Source: Paenibacillus sp. FSL H7-0331 (lineage in GTDB: Bacteria; Bacillota; Bacilli; Paenibacillales; NBRC-103111). Taken from it: a stretch of 64,000 bases of DNA. Positions 9,620-16,987 of the stretch are shown here, one piece after another (the first letter of the stretch is position 1; each line of letters begins with the position of its first letter). Where the stretch lies: contig NZ_MRTH01000006.1 in assembly GCF_001956045.1 (NCBI RefSeq), positions 248,001 to 312,000 on the forward strand. Reading direction: 5' to 3'. The notes under the pieces were generated by a model. That model saw only the letters and a list, made by a program, of their open reading frames with translations, had not been told where the DNA came from and ran no database searches. A program made the translations under genes and the position numbers.

Positions 9620-10468
9620 ATGAAAGCTCTCATCAAACCGCTTCTTGTTATCGTCGGTATGATTATTATTGTGATCATTGTTTTTAATGTGAATATTTGG
9701 GCTGGCTTTGGCCTGATCGCTGCTATTCTCATATTTGCCGCATATACATCCCGCGCAAGTCTTTATGCGCTGCGCGGCAGCAGGGAGTTTGCCAAAGGGG
9801 AAACCCCGCAAGCCCTTGAATGGTACAAAAAGGCTTATAACAGTAAACCTTGTCCAGATAAGCATCGAATTGGCTATGGGTATCTGCTGATGCGCACGGG
9901 GGATGCCAAGCAAGCTGAACAGGTTTTTGGTCCGCTTCTGAAAGCTAGCAAGAGTCGAGATACACTTGTACAGGCCCAGTGCAATCTGGCTACGGCTTAT
10001 TGGCTTCAGGGTAAGCAGGACGAAGCGGTGGCTTTGCTCACAGATGTATTAAAGGAGTACAAGAATACGCTTGTGTATGGCAACCTTGGTTATTTTAAAA
10101 TTCTTCATGGTGACCCAGAGGAAGCTTTGACATTTAATCTTGAAGCTTACGCTTATAATGGGGACGACCTTACGATCATGGACAATGTTGCCCTGAATTA
10201 CTATGAGTTGGGACAGTGGACACTAGCTGAGGAAACGTATCAAAAATTGATGCTGAAGTCGCCTAAATTCGCCGAGCCTTATTATTACTATGCTCAAACC
10301 TTAAAGCAGCTTGGAAAAACGGATGAAGCCATTGAGCAAATCAATCTGGCTGCAACCAAAACTTTATCCTTCGTAACACCACTAACGAAAGAACAGATTG
10401 AGCAAGATGCATTGCGGCTGCGTGCACTAGATGCAGATGCAAGTAGTATGGAGGCAAATAATAGTTGA
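9620..10468 (+). CDS. Membrane-anchored tetratricopeptide repeat protein
   Basis: Two adjacent hydrophobic segments (about residues 5-22 and 26-43) anchor a cytoplasmic or surface domain made of TPR-like helical pairs, for example AKGETPQALEWYKKAYNSKP, ATAYWLQGKQDEAVALLTDVL and ALNYYELGQWTLAEETYQKL. TPR domains mediate protein-protein contacts, so it is probably a scaffold or assembly factor; no catalytic motif is present. The start codon lies about seven bases after TGGAGGAACC. It follows the MarR gene by 81 bp and ends exactly where the folD promoter begins. Specific role unknown. Confidence 0.75.
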   Translation: MKALIKPLLVIVGMIIIVIIVFNVNIWAGFGLIAAILIFAAYTSRASLYALRGSREFAKGETPQALEWYKKAYNSKPCPDKHRIGYGYLLMRTGDAKQAEQVFGPLLKASKSRDTLVQAQCNLATAYWLQGKQDEAVALLTDVLKEYKNTLVYGNLGYFKILHGDPEEALTFNLEAYAYNGDDLTIMDNVALNYYELGQWTLAEETYQKLMLKSPKFAEPYYYYAQTLKQLGKTDEAIEQINLAATKTLSFVTPLTKEQIEQDALRLRALDADASSMEANNS

Positions 10469-10493
10469 TTTTTCTCATAAATAGCGGTATATT
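10465..10493 (+). promoter_or_regulatory. Predicted sigma-A promoter driving the ZTP riboswitch and folD
   Basis: TTGATT (10465-10470), a 17-bp spacer and TATATT (10488-10493) place a start site near 10500, just before the aptamer. This spacing is what a riboswitch leader would need. Confidence 0.6.
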
Positions 10494-10505
10494 CGTCTTC
10501 AACAA

Positions 10506-10578
10506 ACTATGTGTGACTGGCGGAGCATGGGCAACCATGGGGGAGCACATAGAAGCATTTTCGCCGTACGCCTGGGCA
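10506..10578 (+). ncRNA. ZTP (pfl) riboswitch aptamer
   Basis: The RNA carries the hallmarks of the pfl motif: the 5' segment GTGTGACTGGCG, a short hairpin with the loop between CATGG and CCATG, then GGGGAGCAC that pairs back with the 5' strand to complete the first helix, a variable linker, and the 3' conserved block CCGTACGCCTGGGCA, which in known structures makes the pseudoknot and ligand pocket. Riboswitches of this class bind ZTP or ZMP, purine intermediates that accumulate when 10-formyl-tetrahydrofolate is short, and turn on folate one-carbon genes. The downstream gene is folD, a standard target. An intrinsic terminator follows within three bases, so regulation by transcription termination is expected. 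Confidence 0.93.
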
Positions 10579-10580
10579 AA

Positions 10581-10609
10581 GGTAAGGAGTTCATTCTCCT
10601 TGCCTTTTT
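10581..10609 (+). terminator. Intrinsic terminator of the ZTP riboswitch expression platform
   Basis: GGTAAGGAG (10581-10589) pairs with CTCCTTGCC (10596-10604) across a six-base loop and is followed by five T residues. It abuts the CCTGGGCA block of the aptamer, so ligand-stabilised pseudoknot formation could compete with the terminator stem and allow read-through into folD. Confidence 0.85.
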
Positions 10610-10646
10610 GCGTTTATACGATGGATCAGCGAAAGGATGAAGGAAC

Positions 10647-11492
10647 ATGCAGAAGACACTTATTTTGGATGGCAATCAGGTATCTATGACAATCAAGGAG
10701 CAGCTCAAGGGGAGAATTGAACATTTGGCTGCGAAGTCGATTGTACCTTGTCTGGCAACGATTCTTGTGGGCAGCGACCCTGCCTCGGAAACCTATGTAC
10801 GTATGAAAAGCAACGCGTGTAAAAGGCTGGGGATGGATTCACGGCGTATTTATCTCGACGAATCGACAACAACGGAAAGCTTAATTGAGGCCATTATCTC
10901 ACTAAACAACGATCCTGATGTGCATGGTATTTTACTGCAGCACCCCGTACCCTCACACATTGATGAACGGGCAGCCTTCGAAGCGATCAGCATCGATAAG
11001 GATGTCGATGGTGTGACTGCTATCGGATTCGCACAAACAGCCTTTGACTACGGCAGATTTCCTTCTTGCACACCGGCTGCAATTGTTGCTATTCTGGATG
11101 AATATGATCTATCCATTGAAGGCAGACACGCTGTCGTTATCGGCCGCAGTCCGATTCTAGGCAAACCCGTTTCCCAGATGCTGTTAAATCGCAATGCAAC
11201 CGTAACGATCTGCCATTCCAAAACGCGTGATTTGGCCCAAATCGTTCGTTTAGCTGACATCGTCGTAGCGGCAGTCGGCAAACCGAAATTTGTTCAAGGC
11301 GATTGGATCAAGCCCGGCGCCGTCATCATGGATGCCGGTTACAACCCGGGTAATATTGGTGACGTCGATTATGACGCCTGCTTCTTGCAGGCCAGTGCGA
11401 TCACCCCCGTTCCCGCTGGTGTAGGCCCCGTCACAATAGCTATGCTGCTCAAGCACACTGTAGACGCAGCCTTTTACTCCAATCATCTGTAA
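10647..11492 (+). CDS. folD: Bifunctional methylenetetrahydrofolate dehydrogenase / methenyltetrahydrofolate cyclohydrolase
   Basis: Interconverts 5,10-methylene-, 5,10-methenyl- and 10-formyl-tetrahydrofolate, supplying one-carbon units for purine and formyl-Met synthesis. The N-terminal catalytic domain holds the YVRMKSNACKRLG helix, with the Tyr and Lys of the active site; the GILLQHPVPSHID motif, the KDVDGVT loop, the NADP-binding segment VVIGRSPILGKPV and the C-terminal PVPAGVGPVTIAML motif are all present. At 281 aa it is standard. ATG 10647 has AAGGA upstream. Regulation by the ZTP riboswitch links its expression to folate limitation. The 3' side opens into a repeat block, so it appears monocistronic. 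Confidence 0.95.
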   Translation: MQKTLILDGNQVSMTIKEQLKGRIEHLAAKSIVPCLATILVGSDPASETYVRMKSNACKRLGMDSRRIYLDESTTTESLIEAIISLNNDPDVHGILLQHPVPSHIDERAAFEAISIDKDVDGVTAIGFAQTAFDYGRFPSCTPAAIVAILDEYDLSIEGRHAVVIGRSPILGKPVSQMLLNRNATVTICHSKTRDLAQIVRLADIVVAAVGKPKFVQGDWIKPGAVIMDAGYNPGNIGDVDYDACFLQASAITPVPAGVGPVTIAMLLKHTVDAAFYSNHL

Positions 11493-11497
11493 TAAGC

Positions 11498-11836
11498 ACC
11501 AGCACCCAAATTGAAGCTTGTCCCGCGGGGGCCAAAGCGGCCCGAGAACCGTAAAGTGTGCACCCAATCAGCACCCGCTCTTAAGCCTGTACCAGCACCC
11601 AAAGTCAAGCTTGTCCCGTAGGGGCCAAAGTGGCCCGAGAACCGTAAAGTGTGCACCCAAATCAGCACCCGCTCTTAAGCCTGCACCAGAACCCAAAGTC
11701 GAGCTTGTCCCGAAGGGGCCAAAGCGGCCCGAGAACCGTAAAGCGTGCACCCAATCAGCACCCGCTCTTAAGCCTGTACCAGCACCAAACCAAGCGTGTC
11801 CCGTAGGGACGATAAGCGCCCCGAGAACACCAAAGT
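11498..11836. repeat. About 93-bp GC-rich tandem repeats (three full copies and one degenerate)
   Basis: Units run 11498-11590 (93 bp), 11591-11684 (94 bp), 11685-11777 (93 bp) and a diverged partial copy to about 11836. Each unit contains ACCAGCACCC, CTTGTCCCG, a small hairpin GGGCC-AAAGC/T-GGCCC, CCCGAGAACCGTAAAG and GCACCCGCTCTTAAGCC. Unit 2 is one base longer, so no reading frame is kept through the array. This repeat block, with the hairpin element after it, fills the 444-bp gap between folD and fetA; I see no gene there. Function unknown; mobile-repeat or structural-RNA origin is possible. Confidence 0.85.
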
Positions 11837-11856
11837 CACTCTACAGCAAGGGAGTC

Positions 11857-11920
11857 CAGAGGGCAGCGCCCTTTGGAGCCCTCCCTATTAGGGAGGGTTT
11901 GGGAGGGTCCTCCCCCCAAA
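11857..11920. repeat. Consecutive GC-rich hairpins upstream of fetA
   Basis: Three inverted repeats follow one another: CAGAGGGC/GCCCTTTG (11857-11875), CCCTCCC/GGGAGGG (11879-11897), and TTTGGG...CCCAAA enclosing GGGAGG/CCTCCC (11898-11920). They look like an intergenic palindromic repeat of the kind that is often multicopy. The last hairpin abuts the fetA ribosome site. No T-tract follows, so a classical terminator is unlikely. Confidence 0.6.
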
Positions 11921-11936
11921 GGAAGGTGAATAAACC

Positions 11937-12689
11937 ATGTCAATCCTCCGAATTCATCAATTAAGAAAACACATTCAACAAAAGGAACAGCGTGTCCTGT
12001 TTGATGACTTCTCAGTCGAGATAAACGAGCCTGAGATCATATCGGTGGTGGGAGCCTCCGGCCAAGGAAAAAGCACATTGTTGCGGATCATTGGCATGCT
12101 GGATACCCCAGATAAAGGCACTCTTACTTATCGAGGCAAGCTGTCGAATGAATGGCAGCCACCTATGTGGCGCAGCAAGGTGAGCTATGTCGCTCAGCAG
12201 GCCGTAATGCTGCCAGGAAGTGTGGAAGACAATTTACGAACGGTGAGCAGGCTGCAAAAGCAGCCGTTTGATCGTGAATTGACCAAACAGCTGCTGGAAG
12301 CAGTTCAGCTGGAAAGTTTGGATTGGAGCAAGCGTGCAGAGGATTTATCTGGCGGAGAGAAGCAGCGCGTGGCTCTGGTTCGCTCGATGCTGCTGCGTCC
12401 GGAAATATTGTTGGTCGATGAGATAACAGCTTCACTCGATGTAAGAAGCAAGCAGGCGGTTGAAGAGCTCCTGTTTGATTGGCACAGTCGTGAAGGGACT
12501 ACGTTCATATGGGTGACTCATGATCTGGAGCAAGCGCGTCACACGAGCAGCCATGTATGGTTTATGGCTGAGAACAGGTTGTATGAGAATAGCCAGACAA
12601 GTGCTTTTTTTGAACGTCCGGAGACAGATCTCGCACGTAAGTTTGTGCAAGTATCGCAAGATCCTGTTGGAATTGGGGAGCATCGATGA
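11937..12689 (+). CDS. fetA: ABC transporter ATP-binding protein, FetA-like iron exporter subunit
   Basis: ATPase of a FetAB (YbbL/YbbM) type exporter, which in Escherichia coli lowers iron-linked oxidative stress. Walker A reads GASGQGKST, the signature LSGGEKQR, Walker B ILLVDEITASLD and the H-loop WVTHD. Unusually for ABC proteins, Walker B is followed by IT rather than PT or AT. At 250 aa it is the usual size. Identification rests mainly on the partner gene, a clear UPF0014/FetB permease, which overlaps it by four bases (ATGA). The RBS is GGAAGG. Substrate in this organism is inferred, not shown. Confidence 0.8.
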   Translation: MSILRIHQLRKHIQQKEQRVLFDDFSVEINEPEIISVVGASGQGKSTLLRIIGMLDTPDKGTLTYRGKLSNEWQPPMWRSKVSYVAQQAVMLPGSVEDNLRTVSRLQKQPFDRELTKQLLEAVQLESLDWSKRAEDLSGGEKQRVALVRSMLLRPEILLVDEITASLDVRSKQAVEELLFDWHSREGTTFIWVTHDLEQARHTSSHVWFMAENRLYENSQTSAFFERPETDLARKFVQVSQDPVGIGEHR

Positions 12690-13450
12690 GTACAACCGCG
12701 TTGGGCTTTACACTGGCATTCATATTTATTACGATATTCATTTCCATGCGTCAAAAGCTCGGTTTGGAAAAAGAGATATGGATCGGAACGATTCGCTCTG
12801 CTGTGCAGCTCCTGCTGGTTGGGTATTTGCTGCAGTTCGTATTTAATGCGAATCATCCGGCGCTGCTGGTGCTGATTATCGCGATTATGATTGCAGTAGC
12901 AGCTGCTAATTCAGCCAAGCGGGGAAAAGGGCTCACAGGTGTGTTCTGGCGCGTTGCAATGTCAATTGGCGCAACAGAGGCGGTCACCATGGGCTTACTG
13001 CTGGTGCTGCGTATTATCGAGCCGACTCCACAATATATCATACCTCTGAGCGGCATGATTATTGGCAGTTCGATGGTCGTCTCCGGATTGTTTCTCAATC
13101 AGATGCACTTGAATGTGCAAGCTTCCAAAGGTGAGATTGAGGCTCTGTTATCGCTGGGAGCAACGGTCAGGCAAGCGATCCAGGTATCCCTGAAGCGTTC
13201 GGTCAAATCCAGCATGATACCGACAATCGATGGGATGAAGACGATCGGGCTGGTACAGCTTCCAGGTATGATGACGGGGATGATTGTTGCCGGAGCCGAT
13301 CCGGTTGAAGCCGTTCGCTATCAGATTCTGATAGTGTTTATATTGGCAGCCTCTGCCGCTTTATCTAGTATGATGCTGGGTCTGCTCAGCTATAAGCTCT
13401 GGTTTACTGAGGATGAGAAGCTTCGTATAATGGCCAAGCAGCAGGAGTAA
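12686..13450 (+). CDS. fetB: FetB-like (UPF0014) ABC transporter permease
   Basis: Integral membrane protein of the UPF0014/YbbM/FetB family with about seven hydrophobic segments across 254 aa. Family motifs are recognisable: the positively charged loop RQKLGLEKEIWIGTIRS near the N-terminus, the PLSGMIIGSSM segment, LSLGATVRQA and the GMKTIGLVQLPGMMTGMI block followed by a QILIVFILAASA helix. Homologues pair with an ATPase to export iron, or with aluminium tolerance roles in plants (STAR-type). The start codon overlaps the fetA stop, so translation is coupled. Iron export is inferred from the family. Confidence 0.85.
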   Translation: MSTTALGFTLAFIFITIFISMRQKLGLEKEIWIGTIRSAVQLLLVGYLLQFVFNANHPALLVLIIAIMIAVAAANSAKRGKGLTGVFWRVAMSIGATEAVTMGLLLVLRIIEPTPQYIIPLSGMIIGSSMVVSGLFLNQMHLNVQASKGEIEALLSLGATVRQAIQVSLKRSVKSSMIPTIDGMKTIGLVQLPGMMTGMIVAGADPVEAVRYQILIVFILAASAALSSMMLGLLSYKLWFTEDEKLRIMAKQQE

Positions 13451-13516
13451 GCCAAGCGCATCGTCCGACCTTGGACTTCCATCAAGGGGTTCGCTGCTAA
13501 GCTTGAAGGAGGAAGC

Positions 13517-13918
13517 ATGTTCAAGAGCATTTCGCTGGAAAGGACCGTCTGCTTGGGCAGCTGTCCAATTTATAAAGTTGTATTATTTGCAGACGGAACG
13601 GTTTTCTGGGAGGGTGAAGCGTTCGTACACTGCTTGGGCAATCATGAGTGGATGATTTCCACTGATGCTGTTGAATCGATCCAACAGCTGCTGGACAGTT
13701 TTGGCTTCCGTACCTTTACATACGAGTCGGTCCTTTGGATGGAAGATCTTCCTTCATGTATGATCACAGTGGAATACATGGATGATGAAATCATTGTTCT
13801 TGATCACCCATACGGCATCACGGAATTGGACAAACATATCACAACTTTTGAAAAAGCCTTGGAGCACTTGATTGGCACTGCTCCCTATGTGGGGAGTAAA
13901 AATAAAGGTAGTTCCTAA
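13517..13918 (+). CDS. DUF6438-like protein of unknown function
   Basis: A 133-residue protein with the N-terminal signature of the DUF6438 group: ISLERTVCLGSCPIYKVVLFADGTVFWEG, in which two cysteines flank a short turn (CLGSC) before two beta strands. The remainder alternates strands and one helix (STDAVESIQQLLDSFGF). No signal peptide is visible, so it is probably cytoplasmic. The paired Cys could bind metal or form a disulfide, but nothing is known that fixes a role. ATG 13517 follows AAGGAGGAAGC. It stands 66 bp after fetB and ends in a stem-loop shared with the convergent gene. Confidence 0.7.
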   Translation: MFKSISLERTVCLGSCPIYKVVLFADGTVFWEGEAFVHCLGNHEWMISTDAVESIQQLLDSFGFRTFTYESVLWMEDLPSCMITVEYMDDEIIVLDHPYGITELDKHITTFEKALEHLIGTAPYVGSKNKGSS

Positions 13919-13983
13919 TAAGGTGGCTCAAGCTATTATTTCAGTACCAATAAGGTTATGCATAATCAGGAGCTTAAACCGAA

Positions 13984-14024
13984 AAACCCATCTGTCTCAC
14001 TCATAGAGAGTGGCTGGTGGGTTT
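13984..14024. terminator. Stem-loop between convergent genes
   Basis: AAACCCA (13984-13990) pairs with TGGGTTT (14018-14024), with an inner CACTC/GAGTG stem. The T-run is short, so it may be a weak bidirectional terminator. Confidence 0.5.
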
Positions 14025-14050
14025 CCGGCATTACGTATTTATCTATCACA

Positions 14051-14746
14051 CTATAGTTCCCACAAAGACCATGGATAAGCCGATTGCGGAGGCGTTGAGC
14101 TAAAGCTCAAGGCTTCTTTGGTCGTTGGGTGCTCAAAGCCAAGCTCCGTTGACCAGAGTGCGATTTGCTGACCTGGTTTTGTCAGGTGAGCCCCATAGCG
14201 CTGATCACCGACAAGCGGGCAGCCAATAGCTGCAAACTGGACACGGATTTGATGGGGCCTGCCCGTGTGCAGCTCAACACTAACAAGCGAACAGCCCTCT
14301 CGATGACCAAGCGCCTGATAATCGAGAATAGCTTCTTTTGCTCCTGCAGCATTGGGGGATACAACAGCAACCATATTGGTCTTGGTGTCCTTGAGCAAAT
14401 GATGGCGTAATGTTGCCTGCTCCTGCTTGGGTCTACCGTGAATAACCGCTATATACCGTTTACGGATGGTTCTTGTCCTCACTGAATCCGACAGCCTTGA
14501 AGCGGCTTTGGAGGTTTTGGCAAATACCATTACGCCGCCAACGGGACGATCCAACCGGTGCACCAAGCCCAGGTACACATTACCTGGCTTCTGATGACGG
14601 TGTTTCAAGTCCTGCTTAATAAGCGTCAACAAATCGGGGTCGTGGGAATCATCCTCTTGAGTCGGTACGTTTACAGGCTTGATCACGACAATGACATGAT
14701 TATCTTCGTACAAAACGGGTATCGATGAGGGTGCTTCGTTCGACAA
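14051..14746 (-). CDS. RluA family RNA pseudouridine synthase
   Basis: Converts specific uridines in rRNA or tRNA to pseudouridine. The catalytic Asp is in the motif HRLDRPVGGVM, followed by SDSVRTRTIRKRYIAVIHG and the RPHQIRVQFAAIGCPLVGDQRYG block typical of RluA-type enzymes. The protein is only 231 aa and has no N-terminal S4 domain, so it resembles the short RluA-like group whose targets differ between species. The start appears to be TTG 14746, with GGGAGG eight bases upstream inside the end of the preceding methyltransferase gene. The two RNA-modification genes are three bases apart and likely translated together. Target site unknown. Confidence 0.88.
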   Translation of the reverse strand: MSNEAPSSIPVLYEDNHVIVVIKPVNVPTQEDDSHDPDLLTLIKQDLKHRHQKPGNVYLGLVHRLDRPVGGVMVFAKTSKAASRLSDSVRTRTIRKRYIAVIHGRPKQEQATLRHHLLKDTKTNMVAVVSPNAAGAKEAILDYQALGHREGCSLVSVELHTGRPHQIRVQFAAIGCPLVGDQRYGAHLTKPGQQIALWSTELGFEHPTTKEALSFSSTPPQSAYPWSLWEL

Positions 14747-14749
14747 AGA

Positions 14750-15613
14750 TTATGCCTCCCAACGTCCCAATATGCCGCATGGCAGCATGAGCTTGGACGC
14801 CGTAATCGGTAGTCCGATTTCTCCACATGTGATGGTACCACCGTGTGCTTTGCCCATGGACAAAGCGAGAATATTTTTAAGCACCGTAGCGGAAATACCG
14901 GTTGTATAGGAGTTGATCAGCATAAATAGAGGTCTATTGGACATAATGCCCATGCATGATTCTACAAATGGGAACAGATCCGTTTCCAGCTTCCAGGTCT
15001 CACCATTCGGTCCACGTCCATAGGAGGGAGGGTCCATGATGATCGCATCATATTGACTACCGCGACGCTGCTCGCGTTGAACAAATTTAAATACGTCATC
15101 GGTAATAAAACGTACGGGTCTATCGCCAAGTCCGGATAGCTGCACGTTTTCCTTAGCCCATTGGACAACCCCTTTAGAGGCGTCAACGTGGCATACTTCG
15201 GCTCCGGCATAAGCACAAGCCACCGAAGCTCCGCCAGTGTAGGCGAACAGGTTTAATACCTTGATTTTCCGTCCCGCGCCCTGGATCTTGTCAATCATCC
15301 ATTTCCAGTTTGCTGCCTGCTCAGGAAATAGTCCCGTATGCTTGAAGCTTGTCGGCTTAATATGAAACTGTAATTTGTCATAGGCGATTGTCCAACGCTC
15401 AGGTAATTGAGTACGCTGCTCCCATTGCCCACCACCGCTTGTACTGCGATGGTAATGGGCATCAGCTGCTTTCCAAGGTGCTGTTTCCTTACTGAGCGGC
15501 CAAATAATTTGTGGATCGGGACGGCGTAAAATAATGCTTCCCCACCGTTCAAGCTTTTCACCGTCGCCGGTATCGATTAATTCGTAGTCTTTCCAATCGT
15601 GTGTTGCAAACAT
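14750..15613 (-). CDS. Class I SAM-dependent RNA methyltransferase (RlmI/RlmK-like)
   Basis: Rossmann-fold methyltransferase of the group related to RlmI and the RlmK half of RlmL. The SAM-binding motif is VLNLFAYTGGASVACAYAGA, acidic motif II is VCHVDAS, motif III lies in PVRFITDDVFKFV, and the catalytic DPPSYGRGP motif is complete. Length is 287 aa with no N-terminal PUA domain. Related enzymes methylate a base of 23S rRNA, which fits the pseudouridine synthase immediately downstream. ATG 15613 is preceded by AAGGAAGG. The site of methylation cannot be told from sequence. Confidence 0.85.
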   Translation of the reverse strand: MFATHDWKDYELIDTGDGEKLERWGSIILRRPDPQIIWPLSKETAPWKAADAHYHRSTSGGGQWEQRTQLPERWTIAYDKLQFHIKPTSFKHTGLFPEQAANWKWMIDKIQGAGRKIKVLNLFAYTGGASVACAYAGAEVCHVDASKGVVQWAKENVQLSGLGDRPVRFITDDVFKFVQREQRRGSQYDAIIMDPPSYGRGPNGETWKLETDLFPFVESCMGIMSNRPLFMLINSYTTGISATVLKNILALSMGKAHGGTITCGEIGLPITASKLMLPCGILGRWEA

Positions 15614-15634
15614 GGAGGTACCTTCCTTCGGTGA

Positions 15635-16774
15635 TTATGGTTTAGGCAGCGTGATGGACTTAATCAAGCCGGGTAATTCTTTTTCATTAAACTGTTTGGA
15701 CAGGTCGGAGAGAAGCTGCTGCTTTAATTGATCCTTCATGGCTTCAAAGGATTGGGTGCTGCGCGACTCTACCCGAATAATATGGTAACCGAATTCGGTC
15801 TCCACCGGTTCGCTGATTTTGTTGATCTCCAGGGACAGAACCGCTTTCTTGAAGCCCTCCACCCATTTGGAAACCTCGGCATCTGTATAAAGTCCGCCGC
15901 TATCCTTGGATCCGGGATCTTCGGAATATTGTTTGGCAACTGCAGCAAAATCCTCACCGCTTTTGAGTTTATCCTGAACTTCCTTTACTTTTTGATCGAT
16001 CACTTCCTTGGCACGAGGGTTGCCTTTCTCATCATTACTGCTGATCATAATATGGCGTACTGTGGCTTTTAGCAAATTTTCACTATTGCTGCTCACTTGT
16101 TGATCATACAAACCTTTAATTCGTTCATCAGTAGCCTGGGAGTTCAGCCACATCTGGGCACCGAGAATAGCTTCAACATAACTGTGCACAAGGCTTGGAG
16201 TCAATTGATTAGCGGCTAGAACCGTGTTCAAGTCTTGACCCGAGGAGGCTAGATATTTGTTCAGTTCCACCACCTGTGAATCCACGGTTACAGCGATCGA
16301 TTTACGGAATTCTTCCCCAGCGCGTCCCATCAGGATTTGTTGACCGATTAGCTGCTTAAGCATATAGGTTTTGTAGCCTTCATCTTTATCATACTTGGCA
16401 TTATCGGGGTCAAGTAACCGTTGGAAGTTTAAATAAGCTTCAAAAGAGCCTAAATTCACCTCTCCGCCATCATAGGTAGCAACGATAGCATTCATATCGA
16501 TCTTTTTGCCAACCCAGATCGTGTCGGTATCTCCGTCATATTGAACTTCTTTACCGAGCGCTTCACTGACAAAACGCAGCGGCACATAAGTAGTTCCATT
16601 GTAGATAAAGCTTTCACCCTGCTCGGAGGTTGGGGTTTTTACATAGCCATCAAACATATATTTGATGTTTTTGAAATATACTTCTATTTGGGACCCGCTG
16701 GCATAAGCAATCGATCCTGTCAGCATAACGCCTAACGACAGACCAAGTACAAGCCCTTTAACCTTGTCATTCAT
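15635..16774 (-). CDS. Secreted PpiC/PrsA-like foldase with copper-amine-oxidase-type N-terminal domain
   Basis: Extracytoplasmic peptidyl-prolyl isomerase. A signal sequence (MNDKVKGLVLGLSLGVMLTGSIAYA) is followed at about residues 27-90 by a copper amine oxidase N-terminal-like domain (YNGTTYVPLRFVSEALGKEV), a SurA/PrsA-like helical segment, and a parvulin domain at about 240-335 (VRHIMISSNDEKG, EDFAAVAKQYSEDPGSKDSGGLYTDAEVSKWVEGF, TEFGYHIIRVESR). No lipobox Cys follows the signal, so unlike PrsA it is probably not a lipoprotein. RBS AAAGGTGG precedes the ATG. The amine-oxidase-type domain is common in Paenibacillaceae surface proteins and should bind the wall or act as a scaffold. Confidence 0.85.
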   Translation of the reverse strand: MNDKVKGLVLGLSLGVMLTGSIAYASGSQIEVYFKNIKYMFDGYVKTPTSEQGESFIYNGTTYVPLRFVSEALGKEVQYDGDTDTIWVGKKIDMNAIVATYDGGEVNLGSFEAYLNFQRLLDPDNAKYDKDEGYKTYMLKQLIGQQILMGRAGEEFRKSIAVTVDSQVVELNKYLASSGQDLNTVLAANQLTPSLVHSYVEAILGAQMWLNSQATDERIKGLYDQQVSSNSENLLKATVRHIMISSNDEKGNPRAKEVIDQKVKEVQDKLKSGEDFAAVAKQYSEDPGSKDSGGLYTDAEVSKWVEGFKKAVLSLEINKISEPVETEFGYHIIRVESRSTQSFEAMKDQLKQQLLSDLSKQFNEKELPGLIKSITLPKP

Positions 16775-16987
16775 TCTTATTTTCCACCTTTCTGAGTGTA
16801 GCTAGAGTATATTCCACTTTAATCGTCAAAATCCTGCTTTTTTGGGTAAAAGGAAGTAAAGACTTAAGCAAGGAGGCATTTTCATATTTTACTAAGAATT
16901 TGGAATGTTGAGAGAGGAATTTGGACTTGGATGTAGTATTTGTCTATATATGGACGGAATTCTTGAAAATAAGGGGATGGATGACTA

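Noticed and set aside
9323..9913. 196-aa minus-strand frame over the MarR and TPR genes
   Set aside because: Covers two real genes and their gap; no domain and no ribosome site.
10465..10689. 74-aa frame between the TPR gene and folD
   Set aside because: It is the ZTP riboswitch and terminator read as protein.
11498..11836. CRISPR array
   Set aside because: The units are about 93 bp and directly adjacent without variable spacers; no cas gene is near.
11518..11964. 148-aa Pro/Ala-rich reading frame across the tandem repeats
   Set aside because: It reads through repeat DNA whose unit length changes (93/94 bp), so successive units are in different frames; no ribosome site; it runs into fetA.
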